64,000 nt of DNA from Kitasatospora sp. MMS16-BH015 (GCF_002943525.1 NZ_CP025394.1:8199001-8263000), one strand, 5' to 3'. Positions 16,666 through 25,912 are shown, counted from the first letter of the stretch. Notes: generated from the letters alone by a model not told the origin. A program made the numbers and translations.

Positions 16666-18411
16666 TCAGCCGGGTCGGCGGCGGCTGTGGGAGGTGTGGC
16701 CGGTCAGCAGCCCCGGGCGGTGCAGGTGGTGGTGGGCGTAGGAGATCGCCTCCGGGGCGCTCGGGAAGACCCGGCCCAGCCCGTGCAGGTGGTCCAGTAC
16801 GCCGAGGGCGTCCAGGGTGCGGCGGTGTTCCGGCCGGACGCCGGAGACGAGGACCAGGACGCCCCGGTCGGCGAGTCGGTCGATCGCCTCGCCCAGTACC
16901 CGCGCCCCGGTGGCGTCCATCGCGCTGACCCGGGACAGCCGCAGGACGACGGCCTGGAACTCGGCGGTGTCGGCGAGCTCGAGCAGGAAGCGGTGCGCCG
17001 CGGCGAAGAACAGCGGGCCGTCCACCCGGTAGGCGACGATCGTCCCCCGGCCCTCGGCCGGGAGGTCCACCCCGGCCGGCGGCGGCCCTTCGTGCAGGTC
17101 CACCCGGGTCAGGGCCGCCGAACGGGCCACCTGGCGCAGCGCCAGTGCGCCGGCCACCAGGAGGCCGACGAGCACGGCGGTGACCAGGTCGAAGGCCAGG
17201 GTCGCGCCGGCGGTGAGCAGCATGATCGCGGCCTCGCCCCGCCCGGAGCGGGCCAGCGCCCGCAGCGAGCCGACCTCGACCATCCGTACGGCGGTGGCGA
17301 TCAGCACCCCGGCCAGGGCGGCCAGCGGGATGCCCGCCACCAGCGGCGCGGCGGCGAAGACGACCACCGCGAGCAGGGCGGCGTGCACGAGGGCGGCGAG
17401 CCGGGAGACCGCGCCGGAGCGGACGTTGACGGCGGTGCGGGCGATCGCGCCGGTGGCCGCGACGCCCCCGAAGAGCGGGGCGACGAGGTTGGCGATGCCC
17501 TGGCCGAGGAGCTCGCGGTCGCTGTCGTGGCGCTCGCCGGCGCTCATCGCGTCGGCGGCGGTGGCCGACATCAGCGACTCCAGCGCGGCCAGCGCCGCCA
17601 CGGCCAGGGCGGCGGTGGCCAGCTGCGGTACGGCACCGGGGTGGAGGAAGGAGAGCGAGGGCGCGGGCAGCCCCGAGGGCAGGTGCCCGATGGTGGCCGC
17701 GTCGAGACCGGCGAACCGCACGGCCAGGGTCGCGGCCACGACGGCGACCAGCGAGAACGGCAGGCCCGGCCGCAGCCGCGCACCGAGCAGCATCACCGCC
17801 GCCACCCCGGCGGCCAGCCCCAGCGCGGCCGGGTGCGGCGCCCGGGCGAAGCCGGCCGCCGCGTCCCAGGCGGAGACCAGGACGTTCGAGGCCCCCGGGG
17901 CCCGTACGCCGAGGGCGGCGGGGAGCTGCTGGAGGCCGATCACCAGCGCGATGCCGACGGTGAAGCCCTCCACCACCGGTACCGGCACGTAGGCCATGAA
18001 CCGGCCGACCCCGCCGAGCGCGGCGGCCACCAGCAGGACGCCCGCCAGCAGGCCCACCGTCAGCACGCCGCTGGTGCCGTACCGGTGGACGATCGGTACC
18101 AGCACCACGGTCATCGCCCCGGTGGGCCCGGAGACCTGCAGCTCGGACCCGCCGAAGAACGCCGCCAGCGCACCGGCCACCACGGCCGTGGCCAGGCCGG
18201 CCTCGGCGCCCGCACCGGAGGCCACCCCGAAGCCGAGCGCGAGCGGCAGCGCCACGATCGCCACGGTGAGGCCGGCGACCAGGTCGCGGCGCGGGGAACG
18301 TCCCATCCCGGCCAGTGTCCGCCGGGAGGGAAGTACCGCCCGGACCCGGGCGACGGCGCGCCCGAGGACCGCTGACCGGCCGAAGGCCGGGGGACGGCGG
18401 AGCGGGTTCAT
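16666..18411 (-). CDS. SulP-family anion transporter with STAS domain
   Basis: A 581-residue SulP protein: ten or more membrane segments starting at DLVAGLTVAIVALPLALGFG, the conserved SGPTGAMTVVLVPIV region, and a cytoplasmic STAS domain at about residues 450-570 (DGPLFFAAAHRFLLEL, then AVVLRLSRVSAMDATGARVL). SulP proteins carry sulfate, bicarbonate or other anions, coupled to protons or sodium. The ATG at 18411 is preferred because GGAG precedes it and the upstream extension is low-complexity. No carbonic anhydrase domain is fused. Confidence 0.85.
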   Translation of the reverse strand: MNPLRRPPAFGRSAVLGRAVARVRAVLPSRRTLAGMGRSPRRDLVAGLTVAIVALPLALGFGVASGAGAEAGLATAVVAGALAAFFGGSELQVSGPTGAMTVVLVPIVHRYGTSGVLTVGLLAGVLLVAAALGGVGRFMAYVPVPVVEGFTVGIALVIGLQQLPAALGVRAPGASNVLVSAWDAAAGFARAPHPAALGLAAGVAAVMLLGARLRPGLPFSLVAVVAATLAVRFAGLDAATIGHLPSGLPAPSLSFLHPGAVPQLATAALAVAALAALESLMSATAADAMSAGERHDSDRELLGQGIANLVAPLFGGVAATGAIARTAVNVRSGAVSRLAALVHAALLAVVVFAAAPLVAGIPLAALAGVLIATAVRMVEVGSLRALARSGRGEAAIMLLTAGATLAFDLVTAVLVGLLVAGALALRQVARSAALTRVDLHEGPPPAGVDLPAEGRGTIVAYRVDGPLFFAAAHRFLLELADTAEFQAVVLRLSRVSAMDATGARVLGEAIDRLADRGVLVLVSGVRPEHRRTLDALGVLDHLHGLGRVFPSAPEAISYAHHHLHRPGLLTGHTSHSRRRPG

Positions 18412-18568
18412 GCGGGCTCCGCCGTCCGGACGGTGCCGCGCAGCTGGGCCCGCAGCAGCTCCATCACGCGGAACGGCCACCTTGGCGCTCCTCCATTTCT
18501 GCCCTGCCCGTTGCGTCAGGTCGGCCGCGCCGGCCGACCCCGCTTGCGCGAAGAACTATCTATGAACA

Positions 18569-18582
18569 TGAAGAATTCTTCA
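18569..18582. promoter_or_regulatory. AT-rich perfect palindrome upstream of the DUF4239 gene
   Basis: TGAAGAATTCTTCA is a 14-bp perfect inverted repeat in an otherwise very GC-rich background. It lies between the divergent SulP and DUF4239 starts. It is a plausible binding site for a dimeric regulator; no partner is identified. Confidence 0.35.
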
Positions 18583-18707
18583 AGCCGTGAGTTGTCGATG
18601 GGTCGGCCGCGCCACGGGTCGGGCCGGTCGCTCGGGTCGCTGCCTGCGGGGTGATCGCCAAGACTGGTGACGTTCCGTCATCGGTCGAGCGTGCTGGGAG
18701 TCTGTCG

Positions 18708-19466
18708 GTGGACTGGAGTGACCTCGCGATCCTGGCGGGCAGCCTGCTGCTCGTCGCCCTGGCGATGCAGCTGCTGCAGCGGCTCAACCCGCCGAGCCTG
18801 CGGGTGCCGCACAACGACGTGGCCGGCTTCATCTGAGCCGCCGTCGGGGTGCTCTACGCCGTGCTGCTGGCCTTCGTGGTGATCGTGGTGTGGGAGAACA
18901 CCGCGACCGCCAAGAGCACCACCTTCAAGGAGGCCAACGCGCTGGCCGGGGTCTACTGGCTCTCCCGTCAACTGCCGCTGCCCGAGGGCGCCACCCTGGA
19001 GGGGCTGACGGTGCAGTACGCGCACGCGGTGACCGACACCGAGTGGCGCGAGATGCGCGACCACCACAGCGACCCGGCCGCCACCGCGCTGATGTACCGG
19101 ATCCGAGACACCGCACTCGCCTTCAAGCCGGCCGACGACCAGCAGACGGTGCTCTACGACCACCTGGTGACCGGGGTGGAGGACCTGGCCGGCGGCCGCC
19201 GGGCCCGGCTGAACGAGATCACCGAGGTGGTGCCTCCGCTGCTCTGGGTGGCGCTGATCGTGGGGGCGGTGATCACGGTGGCCTTCACCTTCCTCTTCGG
19301 CCTCTCCAACACCTGGGTGCACCTGGCGATGGTGCTCTCCCTGACGGTGCTGGTCTGCCTCTCCCTGATCGCCATCCGCAACATGAGCTACCCCTTCGAC
19401 GGCCTTAACCCGGTCAAGCCCACGGCCTTCGACGTGTTCCTCGCCCGGCTGCCGCCGGCCCGCTGA
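18708..19466 (+). pseudogene. DUF4239 membrane protein interrupted by an in-frame TGA
   Basis: Both sides of one TGA (18835-18837) belong to the same DUF4239-type protein in the same frame. Upstream, a GTG start with GGGAG leads to one membrane span and PHNDVAGFI. Downstream, AAVGVLYAVLLAFVVIVVWE and a further ~200 residues end normally with two more spans and MSYPFDGLNPVKPTAFDVF. A single TGG-to-TGA type change would explain it. The downstream part could also start at GTG 18849, but would lack the first span. No selenocysteine context is seen. Confidence 0.7.
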
Positions 19467-19528
19467 GCCCCGCCTCGGCGGAGGGCGGGCCTCGGCGGGC
19501 CGCAGGGCTCAGCCGGCCTCAGCCAGCC

Positions 19529-20236
19529 TCAGCCGGCCTTGTGGCGGGCGCCGCCCTCCACGTGGACGGTCTCGCCGGAGACGAAGCCGGCCCGGAGCAG
19601 CCAGAGCACCGCGTCGACCAGGTCCGCCGACTCGCCGTGCCGGCCGACCAGGGTGCCAGCCGCGCTCTTGGCCAGCAGGGCGGCCTTCTGTTCGCCGAGG
19701 CGGTCCCAGGCACCCGAGTCCACCACGCCGGGGGAGACGGCATTGACCCGCACCGGGGCCAGGTCCGCCGCGAGGTGGCGGGCGGCGTACTCCACCGCGC
19801 CGTTGGTCACCCCCTTGACCAGCGAGCCCGGCCCCGGGCGCCAGCCGACCACCCCGGAGAACAGCACCATCGAGCCGGTGGGGCGCAGCACGGGCGCGAA
19901 GTGCTTGGCGACCAGCATCGGGCCGAGCACCTTCGCGGTGAACGCGGCCACCAGGCTCTCGCGGTCCAGTTCGGTGGCCCGGACGTCGTGCGGCGCCGAG
20001 GCGGTGGTGACGATGTGGTCGAGGCCCTCCGCCGCGAGGTGCTGCGCCGCCGCCGCGATGGTCGATTCGTCCTGGAGGTCGATCCGCAAGGCCGTGGCGC
20101 CGATCTCGTCCGCCAGCGCCTCGGCCGCGGCCAGGTCGCGGGCGGCGATCACCACCTCGTACCCGTCCTCGCGCGCCCGCCGGGCGACGGCCGCCCCGAG
20201 GCCCCGCGCTCCACCGATGACCAGTACCCGCTCCAT
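19529..20236 (-). CDS. SDR-family protein lacking the catalytic tyrosine
   Basis: A 235-residue Rossmann protein: the cofactor motif GGARGLGAAVARRA (residues 8-21) and the NNAG-equivalent TTASAPHD are visible. The usual SDR Ser-Tyr-Lys arrangement is altered: after the strand VLFSGVVG comes PGPGSLVKG, with the lysine present but Gly where Tyr is expected. Either the catalytic base is replaced or the protein is a binding relative. It is divergent from an HxlR regulator that probably represses it through sites in the shared promoter. Confidence 0.75.
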   Translation of the reverse strand: MERVLVIGGARGLGAAVARRAREDGYEVVIAARDLAAAEALADEIGATALRIDLQDESTIAAAAQHLAAEGLDHIVTTASAPHDVRATELDRESLVAAFTAKVLGPMLVAKHFAPVLRPTGSMVLFSGVVGWRPGPGSLVKGVTNGAVEYAARHLAADLAPVRVNAVSPGVVDSGAWDRLGEQKAALLAKSAAGTLVGRHGESADLVDAVLWLLRAGFVSGETVHVEGGARHKAG

Positions 20237-20271
20237 GGGTTTCCCTCCCGCTCGTTAGGATCTGGCCTCAC

Positions 20272-20294
20272 GGTATGGATTCGATACCGGTATC
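20272..20294. promoter_or_regulatory. Operator sites for the HxlR regulator
   Basis: Two overlapping symmetrical elements: GGTAT-N7-ATACC (20272-20288) and the perfect palindrome GATACCGGTATC (20283-20294). They lie between the divergent SDR start and the GTG start of the HxlR gene. Repeated GGTATC/GATACC half-sites are typical for autoregulating HxlR/MarR-type winged-helix dimers. Confidence 0.6.
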
Positions 20295-20316
20295 TTCAAC
20301 GAAACCGGAGGCGGCG

Positions 20317-20676
20317 GTGGCCAAGGCCTACAACGTGATGGCGGCGACCTGCCCGAGCCGCACCGTGCTGCACCGCATCGGCGCCCGCTGGACCGTCTTC
20401 GTGGTCAACGCCCTGGAGGACGGCCCCCGCCGCTTCACCGAACTCAAGACCCACATCCGGGGCATCACCCCCAAGGCGCTGACCGAGACCCTCCGCTCCC
20501 TGGAGGCCGACGGCCTGATCAGCCGTCAGGAGTACCCGGAGAACCCGCCCCGGGTCGAGTATGCCCTCACCCCGCTCGGCGACTCCCTCCTCGTCCCGCT
20601 CCGCGCCGTCCGCCAGTGGGCCGAGGCCCACGTCCCCGACATCGAGGCGGCCCGGGCTCGGCAACCGCTGGACTGA
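20317..20676 (+). CDS. HxlR-family transcriptional regulator
   Basis: A 119-residue winged-helix protein with the HxlR pattern: CPSRTVLHRIGARWTVFVVN, RFTELKTHIRGITPKALTE and the wing EYALTPLGDSLL. I place the start at GTG 20317, six bases after GGAGG, rather than at the upstream in-frame ATG 20275, because that ATG would put the operator palindromes inside the gene. It likely controls the divergent SDR gene; family members often sense quinones, aldehydes or other reactive compounds. Confidence 0.85.
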   Translation: MAKAYNVMAATCPSRTVLHRIGARWTVFVVNALEDGPRRFTELKTHIRGITPKALTETLRSLEADGLISRQEYPENPPRVEYALTPLGDSLLVPLRAVRQWAEAHVPDIEAARARQPLD

Positions 20677-20860
20677 CCCGCCGGTGGTGCGGGCCCGGCA
20701 GGAGGATGTCAGTGGGGGAGGGCGTCGCGGCGGGTGGTGGCAGGGAGTGGACAGGGGCTCCGGGGTGGGGGTGGGCGGGGTGGTCAGGGGGAGTGATCGA
20801 CTGCAAGGGTCGGCTGCTGTCGGGCCATTCGGCTGCCAACTGTCCAGTGAGGGAAGATTC

Positions 20861-21754
20861 GTGAGCGATACAGCGCGTACCATCGGGGTCGTCGGTGCCG
20901 GTTCGATCGGTGCCACGGTCTGTGCCGATCTCGTCCTGCACGGCTTCCGGGTCGTCCTGGTGGACCGTGATCCGGCGGCGCTGGAGCGGGCCCGGCGGGT
21001 GGTGGCGGAGGCGGTGCGGTTCGGGCCGATGCTGCGGCCGGGGCTGCCGAGGGTCGGGGCGGCGGAGGCGCTGGCCGGCGTCACCACGTACACCGCGCTG
21101 GAGGCGCTGGGCGGCTGCGAGTTCGTGGTGGAGAACGTCAGCGAGGAGTGGGAGACCAAGCGGGCGGTCTACCGGGAGCTCGACCGGGTGCTGCCGGCCG
21201 GGGTCGGGATCGGGGTCAACACCTCCAGCATCGGCATCGGCCGGCTCGCCGCCGAGACCGGCCGGCCCGAGCTGGTGGTGGGCATCCACTTCATGAACCC
21301 GGCCTACCTCAAGGAGGCCGTGGAGGTGATGCGCGGGGCGGAGACCTCGGAGGCCTGCATGGCCTACGTGATGGGCCTGTTGGCGGACCTCGGCAAGGAG
21401 GGGATCGTGGTGGGGGACTTCCCCGGCTTCGTCAGCAACCGGATCTCGCACCTCTTCTTCAACGAGGCCGCCCGGCTGGTGGAGGAGGAGGGGGTCGAGC
21501 CCGCCGTGATCGACCAGATCTTCAAGCGGTGCTTCGGCCACCGGATGGGCCCGCTGGAGACGGCGGACCTGATCGGGCTCGACACCGTGCTGCTCACCCT
21601 GGACAGCCTCCACGAGAGCTACCGGGACGACCGGTTCAAGGCCAGCGCCCACCTGCGCGCGCTGGTGGCGGACGGCCGGCTCGGCCGCAAGACCGGGGCC
21701 GGCTTCCACGCCTACGGCCTCCCGGCGGGCGGTACGGGCGCCGCCCAGGGATGA
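20861..21754 (+). CDS. 3-hydroxyacyl-CoA dehydrogenase family protein
   Basis: A 297-residue soluble enzyme with an N-terminal NAD-binding domain (GVVGAGSIGATVCADL) and the 3HCDH C-terminal domain (GDFPGFVSNRISHLFFNEAA, GPLETADLIGLDTVL). The catalytic His lies in VVGIHFMNPAYL, and the Glu pair region follows. It starts at GTG with GAGGGAAG upstream. Homologues oxidise 3-hydroxybutyryl-CoA or reduce acetoacetyl-CoA; some act in polyketide or extender-unit supply. It is not obviously part of an operon. Confidence 0.82.
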   Translation: MSDTARTIGVVGAGSIGATVCADLVLHGFRVVLVDRDPAALERARRVVAEAVRFGPMLRPGLPRVGAAEALAGVTTYTALEALGGCEFVVENVSEEWETKRAVYRELDRVLPAGVGIGVNTSSIGIGRLAAETGRPELVVGIHFMNPAYLKEAVEVMRGAETSEACMAYVMGLLADLGKEGIVVGDFPGFVSNRISHLFFNEAARLVEEEGVEPAVIDQIFKRCFGHRMGPLETADLIGLDTVLLTLDSLHESYRDDRFKASAHLRALVADGRLGRKTGAGFHAYGLPAGGTGAAQG

Positions 21755-21808
21755 GGGCCAGGGATGAGGGCCGGGGGTGAGGATCGGGGGTCGGGGCGGG
21801 GGTCGGCC

Positions 21809-22660
21809 TCAGCCGAGGTCGAGCGGGTCGACCAGGCCGAGGGCGACGGCCTTGACGCCCGCCTGGAAGCGGCTGTTGGCGTCCAGGGCGAGCAGGATCG
21901 CCGCCACGTGGCGGCGGCAGGTGCGGAGCGAGACCCCGGTGCGGCGGGCGATCGCCTCGTCCTTGGCGCCGGCGGCCAGGAGTTGCAGGGTCTGGAGCCG
22001 CACCGGGTCCTCGGTCAGCGCCTCACGGTCCAAGTCGGGCGCCCCGGCGGTCTCTTGGCCGGGCTCCTGGGCGGCCTCCCCGGTCGGCAGCGGGAGGGCC
22101 GCGGACCAGGCCGCCTGGAAGAGCAGGCGGGCGAGCCGGATCGCGGTGGGCTCGCGGAGCACCGCGAGGCCGGCCCCGGCCTGGGGCAGCAGGGCGATCC
22201 GGTCGTCGACCAGCAGGAGTTCCTGGGCGAGTTCGGGGCTGGTGCGCAGGTCCGCCTCCTGCGCGCCCGGGCGGGCGGCCAGCAGCCGGGCCGTGCGGGC
22301 GGCCTCCTCGGTGCCGTCCAGGACAGCGCGGATCCGTATGCCGCAGGGGAGTTCGGGCAGGTGGCGGCCCAGCTGCGAGGCGAGCGGGGAGGGCTCCGGG
22401 GAGGTGGGGCGCAGCCAGCTGACCTCGGCGCCGCCCTCGGTGGCGAGCGCGGTCAGCAAGGCGGCGACGGCCGCCGGGTCGGTGAGCAGCTCGGTGGTCG
22501 GTTCGGCTCCGGTGGTGGGCAGTTGACTCTGCATCGTCGACAGGGAGTCCAGCCGGCTCCCCGCGAGGTCGAGCACCGACCGCCAGTAGCTGCTCTCGTC
22601 GGCGAGCACGGTGTGGAGGCCGGATCCGGTGGCGGCGGCGGGAGTCAGGTGGTGCAACAT
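21809..22660 (-). CDS. LuxR-type HTH transcriptional regulator
   Basis: A 283-residue protein with a C-terminal LuxR/GerE-type HTH (about residues 219-275: LLAAGAKDEAIARRTGVSLR followed by TCRRHVAAIL). The N-terminal two-thirds resembles streptomycete regulators with a TrmB-like or phospholipase-D-like middle part, but the usual N-terminal HTH is absent. It is convergent with the dehydrogenase and divergent from the large LuxR-LAL regulator, so both regulators share one promoter region beside the RiPP cluster. Confidence 0.7.
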   Translation of the reverse strand: MLHHLTPAAATGSGLHTVLADESSYWRSVLDLAGSRLDSLSTMQSQLPTTGAEPTTELLTDPAAVAALLTALATEGGAEVSWLRPTSPEPSPLASQLGRHLPELPCGIRIRAVLDGTEEAARTARLLAARPGAQEADLRTSPELAQELLLVDDRIALLPQAGAGLAVLREPTAIRLARLLFQAAWSAALPLPTGEAAQEPGQETAGAPDLDREALTEDPVRLQTLQLLAAGAKDEAIARRTGVSLRTCRRHVAAILLALDANSRFQAGVKAVALGLVDPLDLG

Positions 22661-22777
22661 TCAGGCTGCTCCTGGGGGAAGGGCAGTGGACGGGGGTCCG
22701 TGGTCGTCACCCCTCGGTCGATCGGGTGGCGCATCGATGAATCTATGTGCGGTGGCCTTCACGGGTCATCCGCAGAA

Positions 22778-22802
22778 CTACCTAATGAGCATTTACGTAG
22801 TA
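22778..22802. promoter_or_regulatory. Imperfect palindrome in the shared LuxR/LAL promoter
   Basis: ACTACCTAA-N7-TTACGTAGT: 8 of 9 positions are symmetrical. It lies in the locally AT-rich interval 22735-22825, where the divergent promoters of the two LuxR-type genes should be. A regulator dimer site is likely; which of the neighbours binds it is unknown. Confidence 0.4.
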
Positions 22803-22861
22803 ATGATCAGTCACCTATGGTGATGCCTGATCGGGGGCGGTTCCCGGCGGCCGGTGGAGCA

Positions 22862-25800
22862 ATGCGCCCCGGGCCGGCGCCGGTGTGCGGTGGGGCGGGG
22901 CTTGTGGACGTAGGAGAGTGCTGCCCGGAGCAGCCGACCGGCCTGATCGGCCGCGCGGCTGAACTCCGGGCGCTGAGCCGCCGGTTCGGCGGATTGGTGG
23001 ACGGTGTCGGCGGCGTCATCGAGCTGGCCGGCGAACCCGGCATCGGCAAGACCAGACTGCTGCTGGAACTCTCGGCGGAGGCCCGGGCCAGGGGCGTCCA
23101 GGTGCTGGAAGGGCGCGCGACCGAGGCCGAGAGCGGGCTGCGGTTCGGCGCGTACCAGGACGCGCTGGGCGACCGGTTCCGGGCCGAGGCCGCCGGGCGG
23201 CTGCTGCCGCCCGACCTGGCCGGCCCGCTGGAGCCGCTGTTCGGGGACGGAGCGGCCGCGGAGGAGGCCGGGGCCGGTACCGAGGGGGTCAGGCTCCATC
23301 AGCGGGTGCGCTCGCTGCTGGCCCGGTGGGCGGAGCGGGGCCCGGTGCTGCTGCTGCTCGATGACCTCCAGTGGGCCGATCCGGCCTCGGTCGAGCTCAC
23401 CGACCACCTGATCCGCCACCGCGTCCCCGGGCCGCTGCTGCTCGTCCTCGCCCACCGCCCTCGCCAGACCGCCCTGCGGCTGCTCGACGCCCTGGCCCGG
23501 GCCGGGCAGAGCGGCCCGGCCGAACGGGTGGAGGTCGCGCCGCTCTCCGCACCCGAATCGGTCGCCCTGGCCGGATCAGCCGCGCTCGCCCGGTCGGTGG
23601 ACCCGGCCGGCGCCCAGCCCGAGGAAGGGGAGCGGGAACGCTGGGAGGAGATCCACCAGGAGAGCGGCGGCAACCCGCTGCTGGTGCTCGCCCTGGTCGA
23701 TCTGGCCGAGCCGGGCGGGTCGACCGGCGAGCGCGGGCGGTCCACCGGGCGGGCCGCGGCCGTGCTGCTCGGCGAGCTCGCGCTGATGGACGAGGACGAC
23801 CGGTTGCTGGCCGCCGCGGCCGCCGTGCTGGGTGAGCGGTTCGGGGTCGAGGCGCTGGCCGAGGTGGCCGGCTTCGACGCCGTGCGGGCCCACCGGGCCG
23901 CCACCGCGCTGATCCGGCGCGACATCCTGCGGCCGGTGCCGGGGACGGCGCTGCTGACCTTCCGTCATGCCGTGCTGCACCGGCTGGTGCACCAGCACGC
24001 CGACCCGCTCTGGCTGGTGGCCGCGCACCGCCGGGCGCTGGCCCGGCTGACCCGGGCGGGTGCCCCCGCCGTGGAGCGGGCCCGGCACGCCGAGCACTGC
24101 CTGGGCGAGGCCGACCCGACGGCCGTCCGGGTGCTGGAGGAGGCCGCGGAGGCCGCCCGGCGCACCGACCCGAGCGCGGCGGCCCGCTGGCTCGGCACCG
24201 TGCTCGCCGCCCTCCCGGACACCCCCGCCGAACGCGACCACCGGCTCGACCTGGAGATCGCCCTCACCCGCGCCCTGGCCAGCTCCGGACGCCTGGCCGA
24301 GAGCCGCGACCTGCTGCACGAGGTGCTGGCCCGGATGCCCGCCGACCCGCCGGCGCGGCGGATCGCGGCCGCCGCCTTCTGTGCCCGGACGGAGCGGATG
24401 CTCGGCCACTACTCCGAGGCCGAGGCGCTGCTGCGCACCGAACTCCCGGCGGTGGAGGGCCTGGTGTCGCCCGAGGCGGTGGCGCTGATGACCGAGTACG
24501 GCATGGTCGCGCTGCTGGGCAGCGGCTTCGCGGCCGGCGACCGGATCGTCGAGCAGGCCGTGCTGGCGGCCCGGAGCCTCGGCGATCCGGTGGCCGAGGC
24601 GGCCGCGCTGGCCGTGCGCGGGCTCGGCGGCGCGTACCTCGGCAAGGTCCAGCGGGCCCGGCGGGAGCTGGCCGCCTGCGCCGCGCTGGCGGACCGGCTG
24701 CCCGACACCGCGCTGGCCGAGGAGCCCGAGATGCTGGCCCAGCTGGGCTGGGGCGAGCTCTTCGTCGAGCAGCACAACGACGCGGCCCGCCACCACGACC
24801 GCGGCCTGCGGCTGGCCCGCCGGTACGGGCAGCACCACGTGCTGCCGCACCTGCTGCTGGGCATCGGCTTCCGGCAGCTGTGGACCAACGAGCCCGGGCA
24901 GGCCGGGGTCACCGCCCTGGAGGCAGAGGAGGTGGCCCGCTCGTCGGGGAACGGCGAGCTGACGGCCATGGCCATGGCGCTCCGGGCGGGTGCGATCGCC
25001 TGGACCGGCGAGCCGGGGGCCGCGCTGGCCCTCGCCGAACAGGCCGCCCGCTCGGCTCCGGCCGGCGGCTGGTGGGGCCGGAGCGCCGCCTCCGGCCACG
25101 CCCAGGCCCTGCTGGCCACCGGCCACTTCGACCGCTGCACCCGGGTGCTGATCACGGCCGGCGGTGGCCCGGAGCTGCCGCTGGCCCAGGTGACCGGGCG
25201 GCCGCTCTGGTACTCGCTGCTGACCGCCGCCGCGAGCGCGGCTGGTGACCTGTCGGCGGCCCGGCAGTGGGCCCAGCAGGCCGGGCAGGCCGCCGACCGG
25301 CTGGGGCTGAGCGGTCAGCAGGGCTTCGCCCGCCGGGCGGCCGGCCTGGTGGCCGCGGCGGACGGACAACTCGCCGAGAGCGTGGAGCTGTTGACGGCGG
25401 CGGCCGAGTCCTTCCACAGCGCCGGCCAGACCGTGCAGCGCGCGCTCACCCTGGCGCTGGGCGCGCCGGTGCAGGCCGCCGCCGGTGACCGGCAGCGGGC
25501 CGAGGCCTGGCTGGCCGAGGCCGAGCAGCTGGCCGCCGAGACCGGTGCCACCCGGGTGGCCACCCAGGCCGCCGCCGCCCGGCGCTGCCTGGCCGAGCGG
25601 CCGGGCGCGGCCGACCAGGCCGCCACCGAGGGGCCGTCCGCGCTGGAGCTGCTCACCCGGCGGGAGCGGGAGATCGCCGGCCTCGCCGCCGAGGGCGCCC
25701 GCACCCGGGAGATCGCCGACCGGCTCTTCCTCAGCCCGCGCACCGTGGACGCCCATCTCGCCAAGGTCTACCGCAAGTTGGGAGTCACCTCCCGGACGGC

Positions 25801-25873
25801 GCTCGGTGCGCTGCTCGCGGCCGAGGGCGGCCTGCCTCCGGCCGCACCGGGGGAGGGAACCGGGCGGGGGTGA
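22862..25873 (+). CDS. Large LuxR-family (LAL) regulator, candidate cluster activator
   Basis: A protein of about 1003 residues with LAL architecture: a Walker A motif GEPGIGKT (about 57-64), Walker B LLLLDDLQWAD (about 160-170), a long TPR-like alpha-helical middle, and a C-terminal LuxR HTH (LLTRREREIAGLAAEGARTR, then RTVDAHLAKVYRKLGV). LAL proteins are ATP-dependent activators often located within biosynthetic clusters. The start is uncertain: ATG 22862 has GGAG only two bases away, and GTG 22904 and ATG 22823 are alternatives. It borders the RiPP cluster and converges on its leftward operon. Confidence 0.85.
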   Translation: MRPGPAPVCGGAGLVDVGECCPEQPTGLIGRAAELRALSRRFGGLVDGVGGVIELAGEPGIGKTRLLLELSAEARARGVQVLEGRATEAESGLRFGAYQDALGDRFRAEAAGRLLPPDLAGPLEPLFGDGAAAEEAGAGTEGVRLHQRVRSLLARWAERGPVLLLLDDLQWADPASVELTDHLIRHRVPGPLLLVLAHRPRQTALRLLDALARAGQSGPAERVEVAPLSAPESVALAGSAALARSVDPAGAQPEEGERERWEEIHQESGGNPLLVLALVDLAEPGGSTGERGRSTGRAAAVLLGELALMDEDDRLLAAAAAVLGERFGVEALAEVAGFDAVRAHRAATALIRRDILRPVPGTALLTFRHAVLHRLVHQHADPLWLVAAHRRALARLTRAGAPAVERARHAEHCLGEADPTAVRVLEEAAEAARRTDPSAAARWLGTVLAALPDTPAERDHRLDLEIALTRALASSGRLAESRDLLHEVLARMPADPPARRIAAAAFCARTERMLGHYSEAEALLRTELPAVEGLVSPEAVALMTEYGMVALLGSGFAAGDRIVEQAVLAARSLGDPVAEAAALAVRGLGGAYLGKVQRARRELAACAALADRLPDTALAEEPEMLAQLGWGELFVEQHNDAARHHDRGLRLARRYGQHHVLPHLLLGIGFRQLWTNEPGQAGVTALEAEEVARSSGNGELTAMAMALRAGAIAWTGEPGAALALAEQAARSAPAGGWWGRSAASGHAQALLATGHFDRCTRVLITAGGGPELPLAQVTGRPLWYSLLTAAASAAGDLSAARQWAQQAGQAADRLGLSGQQGFARRAAGLVAAADGQLAESVELLTAAAESFHSAGQTVQRALTLALGAPVQAAAGDRQRAEAWLAEAEQLAAETGATRVATQAAAARRCLAERPGAADQAATEGPSALELLTRREREIAGLAAEGARTREIADRLFLSPRTVDAHLAKVYRKLGVTSRTALGALLAAEGGLPPAAPGEGTGRG

Positions 25874-25884
25874 GGCCGCCCTCG

Positions 25885-25912
25885 GCCCCCTCGCTCCGCC
25901 CGGCCCGGGGGC
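25885..25912. terminator. Possible bidirectional hairpin between convergent genes
   Basis: GCCCCC (25885-25890) pairs with GGGGGC (25907-25912), the only stem in the 39-bp gap between the convergent LAL and SagB-like genes. There is no T-run, as is common in actinobacteria. The stem is short, so this is tentative. Confidence 0.3.

Noticed and set aside
18835..18837. TGA as a selenocysteine codon in the DUF4239 gene
   Set aside because: No selenoprotein precedent for this membrane family and no evident SECIS-like stem directly after the codon; nonsense mutation or error is simpler.
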